64,000 bases of DNA from Citrus sinensis (lineage: Eukaryota > Streptophyta > Magnoliopsida > Sapindales > Rutaceae): positions 7,068,001-7,132,000 of the forward strand of contig NC_068557.1 of assembly GCF_022201045.2 (NCBI RefSeq), written 5' to 3'. A model generated the notes under the pieces. The model did not search any database. It was not told where the DNA came from and was given only the letters and a program-made list of their open reading frames with translations. This document shows, piece by piece, positions 1 to 11,900 of the stretch (position 1 is the first letter of the stretch; each line of letters begins with the position of its first letter). Position numbers and translations under genes: made by a program.

Positions 1-1074
1 CAGATTGGTGAAGACCATGTAATTTCCGTAGTCTTGCATTCAACTGAACACAGAGCCCTGACACAGGCCTCGTCATCGGTGATGACATGGGCCACGTCAT
101 CGGTCGGCAATTTTTTTTTTTTTTAAATCTCTTATAGATTTTAATCCTTGAAAGGAGTTGGTGGTCGTTGCAATCAAGTGACGTTAAAATGGCGCACTTT
201 TCAGGTATTAATTATTATTAATTTATGCAAGGCCATCAGAATTAAAAAAAAGAAAAGAAATACAAGTTAAGATTTGCTTGGACTTCCCCGACTTGAATTA
301 TCAATTATGAGTACATTTAGCACACTGTTATGTTATAATACCTTATTTTAATTGTATTGTATTATAATCTATTAATATCACACAATTATATATTGTATTA
401 GGTGATAATACATTATCATGTTTGATGTAGCATACATTGTAATAACTATGATGATATTTTATTTTAATATGTTATATTAAATTAATTTTTTATAATTATT
501 AATATTTTAAAGTTTTATATTTATATTTTTATTAAAATTATGATTTAATTTTTAATTAAAAATAAAATTACTCACTGGCAGTCAGGGTTGACTACCATGA
601 ACTGCCATCGATAATTAGATTCAAACATTCATTAACGATATTTTTGGTACCATTAGAGTCCTCATCCCCGTAGCTACTGTTCACTGTAAATCACTAGTCA
701 AAATTTTGGGATTCAAGGCTTTAACCATAGATCTATGGCGAAATAAAGCTCTGTTGTTGGTAATACTTTGCATAGATCTAATAATAAAAATTCCAACGGC
801 ACTAGAATGAACTTCAACAAACATAAAACTGGCAGCCAAGTGCAATCCTTATGGTGGTCGAATGTGGCTTTTGTTATCCATATATTTTTAATTTAATAAT
901 TAATGAAAACAATAAAGAAAATTATTTAATGAAAGTTAATATGATGAAAAAAAATGAAATCTAACGCTATGCTACATTAATTTAAAAGTTAATGCAATGT
1001 AAGTGATCCTCCAAATATTGGATAACATTATTTTAATGAGGAATAATATTCTAATACTATACAATGCAGTGCTG
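1..1074. other. AT-rich intergenic DNA, no gene seen
   Basis: This stretch is AT-rich with stops in all frames and no recognisable protein. The first ~115 bases contain 'cgtcatcggt' and 'cacgtcatcggtc', which echo the CACGTCATC motifs of the LTRs further right. It may be a worn LTR fragment, but it is too short to call. Confidence 0.5.
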
Positions 1075-1643
1075 CATAGGGATGACAAATTGGTCTATCC
1101 AAATTGGATATCCATATATCTAATCCAATTGAAGTGGATAATATCCATCCAAAATCTTCTTGGATATGGATATTTTTAAAAATATCCAATTAAATATTGG
1201 ATGCGTATGGATATTTAATGGATATCCAAAATCCAATTAATCTATCCATTTAAAGTTAAAAAAATTTATATTATTAAACTAAAATAAAAAAAACAACAAA
1301 ATCTAATTTTCTCTTATATTAACTAGTACAAAATTTAAATTCCTCTTATATTAAAAATTAAAGTTTCCAAAATTACTCTTTAATTTTTTAACTTATATAA
1401 TACTATTAATAATTATTATTTTATTTTATTGATTTAATATTATAAATTGATCTCCACCGGAAAGTCGCCGGACCACCACCGGACTTCGCCGGATCACCGT
1501 CGGACATTGCCGGAAGGTCGCTGGAATTACCGTCGGATCTCGTCAGAAGGTCACCGGACCACCGTCGGCTTCGTCGGAAAGTTGCCGGACCTCCGCCGGA
1601 CTTCGCAGGACCGCTGCCACCGGCCACCGGACCGCCATTTTAT

Positions 1644-1674
<31 letters not shown>

Positions 1675-1875
1675 ACTAATATAAATAGTTTAATAACCAA
1701 ATTTGATATTGAAATTTTAACTATTTTATATTATTATTTTTATATAATAAAAATAAATTATCCATGGATTTCCATAATTATATGGATAAAATTCATATCC
1801 ATGTCTAATATTAAATACTGGATATGGATATGGATATATCCATTATGGATAATTATGGATTTGTGTTTGGATTAA
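1075..1875. repeat. Degenerate ggatat-rich element with CCGGA-type GC island
   Basis: The segment begins 'agggatgacaaattgg' and is filled on both flanks by repeats of 'ggatat', 'tccatt' and 'atccaatt'. The start resembles the 'agggatggcaaa' terminus of hAT-type elements found elsewhere in this window. Inside it (about 1450-1635) is a sharply GC-rich block of CGCCGGA/CACCGGA repeats, followed by an (AT)n tract near 1645-1670. I see no convincing inverted terminus at the right end, so the family assignment is inference. Confidence 0.4.
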
Positions 1876-2870
1876 TTTCTCTTTAGCTTCTAACGTTAGG
1901 GTTAATTGTTTAGTTAGTCCTTGAATGAGATTTTTTTTTAAAAAAAATCTTATTAATTTATTAAATTAATTTATTTGCCCTAGTTGGAATAATAAAAATT
2001 TATTATATGATGAAAATTATTAATTTATTTAGAATTAATTTATGAAAGTTATAGTGTAACCTTTTAAGCTTACAGTAAATAAATGGAAATAAAAAAGAAA
2101 GAAAAGAAAGAACAAAGTTCTACCCACAATGATTGATAGGAATTTGAATGGCAGTTGACCACATTTGTCCTGAATTTGCAAGAAATCCCAAGTTTCCAAA
2201 AATTCAATCCTACAGGTGTGAATGCAATACAACAAAGAATACCATTCACTGTTACAATGACCGACGAACCACCTCTTTCTTCACGTGTAAGAAATTAGAG
2301 GGTTAATTTTGCAAGTGATCTTCCTTTTGGGCGAAGCTTCTTATTTCTTCGATTATCCACTCAATCTCTGTCTTGTGAGACAACTTCCCTTTGGATCAAA
2401 TTCACTTACATTGTCGGAATCTGTTTCAATGACCAAAGGTGACAGACCTGTATCCATAGCGAGGTGTAGGGTTGGCAGAATCCCAACCCATTCGGAATGT
2501 TACAAAATTTTATCCCAGTTTAATAGTCAGGTCAAGGAATCAATTCCTTTTTAGATTCAAAATTCGGACACGATTCGGGACCATTGAAAATTCCGATCGG
2601 GATTATTCCGAATTAAGCAAAATCTAAGTTTTTAGAAATGATGATAAGTTGGTTTAATATTAATAAATCACGTGTATCTAACACGTCAGACTGATATATA
2701 ATATAAATGCTTACATGTTTTTTTTTTATATATAAGTACATGCGACTAACCATTTTGTACAAAAATAAGTATAACAAAATCTTTTTATATTTAAGAAAAT
2801 ATGACTCTTCCTTTTACATATAAATATGTATGATTAGTCATGCAATTATATTCCTAAAAATCACATTTCA
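1876..2870. other. Intergenic, nothing recognised
   Basis: AT-rich DNA with short chance ORFs only. No domain, splice structure or repeat boundary was recognised. Confidence 0.5.
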
Positions 2871-2879
2871 AACATATAT

Positions 2880-3745
2880 AATATTCTACTGGCTTGCCAT
2901 ACAACGTACTTGTCAAAATGACTTGTCATACATTATGATTCTATAAAAAAACGACTTGCCATGATTTGTCATACAATGTTGACAAAATGACATGTCATAC
3001 TTCCTAATTATATAAACGTTGTGTCGAACATTTTGTTTTACAGTACATGATTTGTTATACTCTATGTTTTGACAAAACGACTTGTTGTACAAATCAAAAC
3101 AACCTGTTACACAATATTATCAAAATGACTTAGCAAACATCTGTATTATTTTCTACGACTAGTCATATTGTGATTGTTCAAAAACAACATTTCAGACATG
3201 CATATTACCTTCTACGACATGTCATATGTAATATATGTCAAAACGACTTGTCATACGTAATACTGTCAAAACGATTTGTCATTCATGTTTACCATCAAAA
3301 CAAGTTGTTATTCACTTATGTAGTCACCAAACGACTTGTCATATATGTTAGTAAAATGTCTTGTCATACGTCGCATGACGGGGAACGACAAACCCAACGA
3401 CTTGTTGTGCATTGTATTTATTAAACACATTTCAAACATCTATATTATGAACAAGACAACGTGTCACACTATTATTGGTCAAAATGACTTGTCCTACAGT
3501 ACAATGTCGAAATGACTAGTCATGCATGTTGATTTGCGTTAACGACTTGTCTTAAAACTATATCATTCTAAACGACTTGTCATATGATATGTACAAAAAT
3601 GACTTGTCATAGGTAAGATACTTTAAAACTATTTGTTAGACAAATATTGCCTAATTGAGTTGTCATACATCTACATTCTCTTTGAAACGACTTGTCATAT
3701 GATGATTTGACAAATGTACTATTACTATTGAAACGTATACGTATA
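2880..3745 (+). repeat. Array of ACGACTTGTCATA-like short motifs (left arm)
   Basis: About 15-20 imperfect copies of a 12-15 bp motif close to 'aaacgacttgtcatac' occur at irregular 25-50 bp spacing. Clear copies lie near 2915, 3241, 3328, 3572, 3598 and 3692. Variants such as 'gacttgccat' and 'gatttgtcat' show decay. Clustered short motifs of this kind are typical of subterminal transposase-binding repeats in DNA transposons, and the inverted copies at 4740-4920 fit that. I saw no clear terminus, so the superfamily is open. Confidence 0.55.
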
Positions 3746-3779
3746 GATTTTGTTAAAATGATATTGTTTCGATATATAT

Positions 3780-4734
3780 AGGTGGCAAGAAAACCTGTCT
3801 GGGCCGGATTCGGACCGAACCCAGTTCATACGGTCTGGGTTTTATTCGGCCCGTATTAATAAAGAAAACGGTCCCGGCTATTGAAAATCTATGCCTGGAT
3901 CATTCCATGCCTAGGTCCAGCCATAAGCCTAAAAACCCGGAACCCAGATCCGTGTCTGGCTAAATTTTTTTAATTTTAAAAAATAAAATAAAAAATATAA
4001 ATATTGCATTACCCATTTACAAACCCTAGAACTCTCATAAACACACACTCACAAAGCCACCACTCCCTCAACTTCAACTCTCCAGGTCAACTCCCTCATC
4101 TTCAACTCTCCAAGCCAACGCCCAACAGCCATAACCCTCACTCCTCTTCAAACACAAAGAAACCCTAAATCCCAATCCAAGGACAAATTAATAGAAATAT
4201 TTTTCTTATTCTTATTCTCCTTTTTTTTTTTGCCCTTTTCCCATTTCTTGGATTTTGCCTATGATCCTCTACAACCCATCGTGCACAACACCTCCACATC
4301 ACAACCATGTTTGTGCAGCAACCATCTTGTCAGTTTGTTCTTAGTTGTTTGATATTTTGGAATTTTCATATATTATATTGGTAGTTGGTATTTTAATTAT
4401 CAATGTAATTATTATACTGCTTAATTTAAGTTTTTGATGGAGAATGAAATGAATGAAATGAATGAATTTAGGAGGAGATTGAATGAATTTAAGTAGTAGA
4501 TTAAAAGAATTTTTATTTGTCATTAATTTAAAATTTAATTTGTGTTGATTTTTTTCTAAATTCACTCGTTCGAGCAACAGAAGCCCGAGTAAAAAACCTG
4601 TGCCCGGAGGGTGGCGGGCTTAACCTGGACCGTATGCCAGACACAAACCTGAGTTCGAGCATTTGTTAAACCAATCCGAGCTGGTCCCGAGTAAAGCCAA
4701 ACCCGACTTGGAACCCAGTGTTTTGCCATCCCTA
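3780..4734. mobile_element. Non-autonomous hAT-like element inserted in the motif array
   Basis: The left end reads 'aggtggcaagaaaacc' and the right end, in reverse complement, 'agggatggcaaaacac', a recognisable imperfect terminal inverted repeat of the kind seen in hAT-type elements. The interior repeats 'cggacc', 'aacccgg' and 'cccagt'. Flanks are AT runs ('gatatat', 'aatatata'), so a target duplication cannot be read with confidence. It splits the motif array into two arms. No coding capacity was recognised. Confidence 0.5.
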
Positions 4735-4925
4735 ATATATATGTATAACAAGTATTGTATATGGCAAGTCGTTTTGATCTATAACAATGTATGACATGTC
4801 GTTTTTTAATATATTATACATGTATGGCACATTTTAAATGATACACATGACACATCATTTTGTGGTATGACAAGCCGATATATAAATTGATATGACAAAT
4901 TGTTGGTTAATATATATAACACACA
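4735..4925 (-). repeat. Inverted right arm of the ACGACTTGTCATA motif array
   Basis: Motifs here read 'ggcaagtcgtttt', 'tatgacatgtcgtttt' and 'tatgacaagccg', the reverse complement of the motif at 2880-3745. The two arms therefore face each other across the hAT-like insertion. Confidence 0.5.
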
Positions 4926-6240
4926 TCAGCATCACTAACGACGACGACAACAACAATAATAAGCTCATCATCATCATCATTTTTGCAAAGTGCTCTTATC
5001 AACAATAACGCCCATTGTCTATGGTCGACAATGCCTCAAAGTAGAAAGGTCGCCATTAATGCAGAAGGCTTTCACATATGAAAAATATACACGAAGGTGC
5101 CCCTAGGGGCTTGTTTGAGTGGTTTCAAACAACTTTCTTTAGGCCAAGAGTTCAAATTTTAGGAAAAGTAAAAGGTTAAAAAATTAATTTGAACTTTTCT
5201 ACCTTCTTATCATTTAGTATCATTTAATATAAGAGTGGCGCTATTGGCACCCCTCTATGTCTCATATGAAATCCTCTTATTTTGTATTTATAAATTTATC
5301 CTTTATATTCAATTATATTAAAAATAAAACTTATCTAATTAAACCTACCTGTGTTTTCCTAATTTTTCTCCATTATAAACTCATTAAATCTATAAAATTT
5401 GAAAAAACAATCAATTGTCATAGAATAAGAATTTCATCTAAATATAAACCAAGGTTTTGTAGGAAAGATAATTTTGTAATGTTTGTTTACTTAGGCCAAG
5501 TTTTTCTTTCAAATTCGCATGTATGTCTTTATATATATATGGTTACTACCTATTAAGAAAAACAAAGAGAGATTGAGAAAAAAATAAAAAATTTAAGAAT
5601 ACCATAATCAAGGAGAAATGGAAAGTGGTTTGAAATGGGAGAAGGGTGAGAGGAAGCACCTAACATAAACTTTTTTTTTTTAAGTATTGATGCATGAGTT
5701 TATTAAAAAAGTACAACAAATTAATGAAGGTTATTTTAGGAATTAATGAGAATATACACAAAAAAAGGTTTGAAAAGAATGTTAGAGGTGTGCGAATAGT
5801 TTGTCTAACTCTTAATACAAATACACACAAAAACGGGTGCTGTTTTAAATGCCAATCTTATGGAGCCTTGAATACACCACATTTTTTTACCCACCTGAAA
5901 ACTTGCCAGCAAAGCAGAACAATATAAGCTAGTTAATAAGACATGATATTTCTGAAAGCAGATCTATTGATCAGCTGGACCATCTCATGTTCCATGTTGA
6001 GCAATGAATGCTGCTTAAGGCTGAAAAGGAAAGAAAGTGGGAAAGAACAAATAATAAAACAAAATCTTCGCAGCCGTCGAGATTAAATAACATCCATGTC
6101 CTTATAACATAGACATAAGAGAGGAAAAGCAAACCTCTGCTTTTCAAAGAAAAGATTGATGATTTCCTAGTTGGGTTGCAAATGAATGATGTGAATATAA
6201 ATTTCAGTACAAAATAATCAATCAATCAATCAAGTTTAAG
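4926..6240. other. Intergenic, nothing recognised
   Basis: A short CAT/CAA microsatellite lies at 4938-4985, otherwise AT-rich DNA with chance ORFs. The right end probably runs into the 3' UTR of the minus-strand Rab gene that follows. Confidence 0.45.
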
Positions 6241-6619
6241 AACAGAATTATCTTAACATACTTCCCAAATTCCAGTCCTCAGAAACCAAATATAAACTAT
6301 CCTAGAGCTTAGGAGCTGATAACATACTACAATATTTTTTGGAGACAAACAGAGACAATACAATAAGAGAAAAACAGTAGGCTCTTGCACAAACATGAGA
6401 TCTCAGATCCAAATGATTATGGCTTTAACCTAACTCAAGCAAGATTTTGAGATTACCGGTACATGATGAAATGTAAAACTATAATTTCTTCCCGCACTCC
6501 ATGTTGTCTCGTCCTGGCAAGCAGATCAAAGCCAAGATGTCTCCAAGCCATGGAAATGTAAGTTCTAGAAAGAGGAGAAACTATTTTTTAGCACCTGGAT
6601 TTTCCTTCGAAGCTGCAGA

Positions 6620-7679
6620 TTATGCAGAGCAGCACCCAGTCTTTTTCACAGCCGATACATCATCTTTAGTACCAATATTAATAGTTTGACCCTTGGGCAA
6701 GGCTGCTGGGTCATCACCTACATCAAGAGCCTTCCTGCTAACAACTCGATATATCTGAGTGAGCACTTCGGTGAAGGCATTTTCAACATTCAACGACTCT
6801 AGGGCAGAGGTTTCCATGAAGAAAGTGTTCTCTTTCTCAGCGAACGACTGAGCATCCTCAGTTGAAACAGCACGCAAGTGACGCAAATCAGCCTTGTTAC
6901 CCACAAGCATTATCACAATGTTTGAGTCTGTGTGATCCCGAAGCTCTTTCAACCATCTCTCAACATTCTCAAAAGTAACATGTCGGGTGACATCATAGAC
7001 AAGCAAGGCACCAACAGCTCCCCGGTAGTACGCACTTGTGATAGCACGATATCTGAATAAAAAATACATAAAACGATACTACAATTGACATCTATCATTC
7101 TCCTTGTGAACAGAATCAGCCAAATAAACACCACAAGAAGGTCATATCTGAACGTAAATGAAGTAATCAAACTCAAACATAGTTTCAAATATTCTCGAGA
7201 CACCAAACCCCAACAAGGTCAAATTTGCATGTGAAACTAAAATATCACTTTCGTTATGTTCCGCAAAACTCATAGATTTGCTGATAGGGAATTAGATCTC
7301 GAAAACAAGATTTTATTGTAAATGTAATGTAAAACTAAATTCAATCAGTTGATAAATCAAACATGTGGCAGGCAAGCCGTTAACCAATCCCAAGGTCGCA
7401 GCAAAATCAATGGCATTCAGATCTCAGATAAACAGATCGGTGAAATGAAAATGGTTACCGTTCTTGGCCGGCGGTGTCCCAAATCTGAGCCTTGACGACC
7501 TTGTCGTCGACGCGAATGCTGCGAGTGGCGAATTCGACGCCGATGGTGGATTTCGATTCGAGGCTGAATTCGTTCTTGGTGAATCGAGATAACAGATTTG
7601 ATTTCCCAACTCCTGAATCTCCAATTAACACCACCTTGAACAAGTAATCGTAGTCGTCGTCAGCTCTGTATGCTCCCAT
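6620..7679 (-). CDS. RABA1-type Rab GTPase (Rab11 family)
   Basis: Small GTPase of the plant RabA1 (Rab11-like) subgroup, known to act in trafficking between trans-Golgi/recycling endosomes and the plasma membrane or cell plate. Two coding exons: 7459-7679 and 7052-6620, with a GT-AG intron of 406 bp splitting the Arg codon after GQE. The product is 217 aa, usual for RABA1. Visible motifs: P-loop GDSGVGKS, switch I with [24 protein letters not shown], and a C-terminal double cysteine (GCCSA) for geranylgeranylation. The start is the ATG before [14 protein letters not shown]; an upstream in-frame extension is 5' UTR read-through. The UTR upstream is CT-rich with a GA repeat. The family call is certain; the exact RABA1 member is not resolved. 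Confidence 0.95.
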
Positions 7680-7964
7680 TTTTTTCAATTTCTTTCTTCT
7701 TTTTTTTTCCCCTCCTCTCTTATTGAATTGTGTATTATGCAATTAACGCAATAGAGAGAGAGAGATAAGTGTGAGTGTGTGTGCAAGACAGGTGAGGTGA
7801 AGTTGATGATGGGAACAGATGAAGAAAATCTAAGGCTTTCGCTATTCTTCTTCTTCTTGTTTGAGTAATGTTATTAACATTGCCTTTTAAGAAGGGTGGT
7901 GTAAGAGAGGGACGGGAGCAAGGCTTTCACTTTTCAATGCTTTTTTGAGATTAACTACTAATTA

Positions 7965-7990
7965 CCCCCCCCCCCCCCCCCCCCCCCCCC
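7965..7990. repeat. Poly-C tract (26 C)
   Basis: Uninterrupted run of 26 C between the Rab gene promoter side and the next intergenic region. The length may be affected by sequencing or assembly. Confidence 0.9.
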
Positions 7991-8984
7991 AGCTGGTTAT
8001 AACTAATTAATTATTATTATCTTATCTTATTTCTTTCCTTTAGTTTCTAATTTGAATTTATTTATTTTTTGACGGTAATGGGAAAATATGATGATACTTT
8101 TCTCGGCATCCTTTGCAAAACTTGTTCAAACAAAGCGATAACGTGTGGTACCTTTTTCTCTAATTCAAAATTCAATTTGAAATTGTTTCAAAATTTTGGA
8201 TTCCAACGGCCGGGTCTTACCGAAAATATATCAAAAGATGAACGTGATGCGAATTATTATCAAGTAACGTTTAAAGAGATTTCATTTTCATCTCAAAGTA
8301 ATACGTCATTCATCGTACGCTGGCTCTTGAAAATTATGACGTTAGATTACTCGCAAAAGCTGAATCTGTATTCCAAACTAGAAAGGTGCAGTCGACGTGT
8401 CTGCAACCACATTTTGAATCCGTCTTCTTTTCATTTCATACTTGATTAAGTTGAAGCCGTGTATGAGAGTTGATATGGAAACTTGCTTGGCTTGTCTTAT
8501 GACCGTTTCCCCAGAAAATTTTCTCGGCATCTTCTTATCAAAACTTCTGCAGCTCTTCTTACAATCTCTGTCGCAATTTTAAAATTACTAACAAAAGTCA
8601 TACCCAAATATTTAAAAATGGTCAACCAATGAACAATGCTTGCAACGCAAACTATTCATACAAACTAGTACGTGTACACATACATATGTATCGAGCCTTG
8701 CGTGTCCAAAACCAAGGGCTTTCTGATTACCATAGGGAAAAAAGACGAAAGCCTTTGGGTATCGATGCCAAAACAATAATTTCTAGTGGCAGACTTGCAA
8801 TTATCGTTTCCTACCTCCTTATTTTCACTACTGTTGTTGCTATTTTCTTTTTACATTTACTATAATTGCTTATCTGGATTCTGGATTCAAATGATAACTA
8901 TAATTTGGTTTACAAATTCAATAAGATTACTATAATTTGGTTACAAATTAAATAAGATTACAAAATTGTGTCAAGGACAGAGGC
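7991..8984. other. Intergenic, nothing recognised
   Basis: Two plus-strand ORFs of 126 and 78 codons occur here, but neither shows a recognisable family, splice structure or codon bias. The right end probably holds the 3' UTR of the minus-strand TypA/BipA-like gene. Confidence 0.5.
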
Positions 8985-11900
8985 TCACTCCTTCGGCCTT
9001 TTGCTCATGGTTTTGCGCTTATTAACATCCAGGTATCTCTTCCTCAATCTAATGGCCTTCGGTGTAACCTGCAAAAACAGCATAAAATGACATTGGACAA
9101 GCAAAGTAATACTAAGATCAGATGCATAATTAAAAATTTAGCTCAAAAAAATGGTAAGGGTGAACCACGAAACAACTTGAAGCAATGAATAATGTAAAAC
9201 AGTAGTGGATGGTCATAACTCTAAGAAAAATTAGAAATCCGCAATTGTGTGAATGGTTTAGCACGTAAGAGACATACAAAACAGTGCTGGGATTGTTACG
9301 GAAAAAAAAAATGGTTGTTAAAAGCTACCGCATAATTAGGAGTTTTGAGATGGATATTTCTTACAGAAAAAACAACAGAAATGAACTTTCCAGTGTATTA
9401 GATAAACTAATATTTGAGACTGCATCCAAAAACATTTTTTTCCCCTTTCTTGTCACCATAAAACATAGTACATTGAATGAAATGCACTTTTGTAGTCAAT
9501 TTTCAGATACAAAGAGTAATAGCTAGATAAAAATATCATAGAGGCCGTTAACAGTTTGTACAAAGAATCATAGATAAATCTACTCATTAATCTCAAATGC
9601 TGTAAAATATTAAGTACAACTTGCCTCAATAAGCTCATCAGAAGCTACATAACCTATGGCCTCTTCAAGCGTCATCTGCACACGAAAAATGAAGACTGTT
9701 ATGTAGGGTGATTGAAAATGAATAGTCACGATATTGGTATGGCCTTACAATATCCCCTAACTGGGTTCACTAACAACTAAGGCATTACAAACAGGTGCAC
9801 GACAACCATTTGTTTTTGTTTTATCTAATTTTTTATATTTTCTATCTTTTTCATTTTCATAAAAGGCAGATTGTATTAACAGAAGGTGAACACCATTGAC
9901 GAATGCCAAAAACACTTTGGGAGTTTATATCATTCTTAGAGTAAATTGCATAAGAACCCAATATCCACAGAAAGAGAGAGGAGCGGAAAAACCACTCTAA
10001 GAGTGAAAAATTCATGTAAATGTAACTGAGGACATAAAAACAAACAACTGAATAGCACACTGGACGCAAAGTGCATACGAGGCGAGGAGGAGTTAGCTTC
10101 ACGTTCTCATCCTTGCCAGCAGCTCGAACATTAGAAAGTTCCTTAGCCCTAACTGGGTTAACCTGTAACAATATGACAGCTGAAATGTCAGTCACCTGGC
10201 AACAAACAAAATGGACAATATGATGGGCAAGATTATTCTTACATCAAGATCTGTATCTCGTGAATGTTCACCAATAATCATGCCATCATAAGTCTGCATA
10301 CAAATGGATAACAGTTAGCAGAAATTCAAACAAAACCAGACATAGGTGCTCAGTTGCTAAGACAAGTATCTCCAATTCCTTGAAAAGAAATAACCTCTTT
10401 CACAAAATCCATAGACCATTGTTATTCTGAACTTTAACATGTTAACCACATTTGTAACTCCAAAACCACATAGGTAAATCTGTTGCACTACCCTTAACTC
10501 TTCTCCTTACCAGAGATTAGAAACAAGGAGTTCTGAACATACTCGAGCAAAGGAAACACATCAATCTAACAGGTGTCAGAAGTGATTAATTAATGACTGC
10601 ACAAAGAGTTGTTAAAATTGTCTCAAATGACTCTAAAACAATTCAGTGTCTCCTTACAGGCATATAACAGAGGAACAAAGGACGGTAGATGGATTATATC
10701 TATTCAAACGAAAGTGTAAGATAGGAAGTCAATCCATCCTATCCGAATATTGTAAATCCACCATATATAAGTACAAAAAACAATAGATAAGTAGAGAAAC
10801 AAACATAAAGAAATAGCACTGGTTAAGCTAATAAAAAAACAACCTCTGTCCCAGGAGGCACAAAGAGAATTCCACGAGGTTCTAAACTCATCAATGCATG
10901 AGCTGTGATAGACCCAAAACCCATTGATACCTGTTCAATTAAGTAAACAAAGATGACATCAGGTGCTTTAAAAAGCACAGTCCAAGTTCAAAAGGTACTT
11001 CAATTAACAGAGCATACAATACATAATGGATGGGATGCCCTTAACTTCTTTTTACTAAAAATGAGATACAATTTTTCATCTATTGATCCCATGCAATCCA
11101 GTGGTTGATACTAATTGTCAAAAAGTTAGTTATTTAATGTTGCCAACCATCAACCCTCTTTACCAGTGGATTGCATGGGATCGATGACTCAAAATTTGTG
11201 TCAACATTTAGATTAAAAAATTTAAGATGATATATATTACCCATAAATCCCATCCATACGAAATATATCTACCCAACATTTTTTTTCAAAGCACTAAATA
11301 ATTTTGGAAAAGTATAGCAACAACTAAATGTCTCAGTACATACAAAAGCAATAATCTTGGTAAAAAGTTATTGAAAAAAGAAAAAACAAATCCTTTCTCG
11401 GTTCTTAATAATTGGTACATATGTGAAACTGAAGCCAATCGTTTATAAAATTTAGCAGACGGATCTCCCACCATTAGTGATGTCACCATTTGCGATGTCA
11501 ATGATTTGTGCGTCATATCATTCCCTTTTACATGCATTCAGAACCATTATTTGCAGATTCTTTCTGATGAAAGACACTCTTATAAAATAGGGGATCACCT
11601 CCCACTCACTGTGAACATTCTCTTTGAGTTTTGTGTGTGTTAAATTCAGATCAGACCATTTTACACTGATCTGTATCACACAAAGCACCTTAATATTAAC
11701 TTAAAATATGATCAACTTCCTACATATTGAGATCTGTAGTAAAGCATATTATATGACACAGATTGCGCATTTACCTGTTACAACAGAAATTGGGGTATTT
11801 CCTATTCAGTTATAAAATCATTTGGTTCTATTTACACAGGTATAAAAGTGAAAGAAAAACTAAATTATGGTAAAAAGTTATCACTATACAGACAAAAATT

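Noticed and set aside
2880..3745. CRISPR-like array
   Set aside because: Repeats are short, imperfect and irregularly spaced in plant nuclear DNA, with no conserved long repeat and no cas genes.
8069..8449. 126-codon plus-strand ORF between the Rab and TypA genes
   Set aside because: No recognisable domain and no supporting exons; length is compatible with chance.
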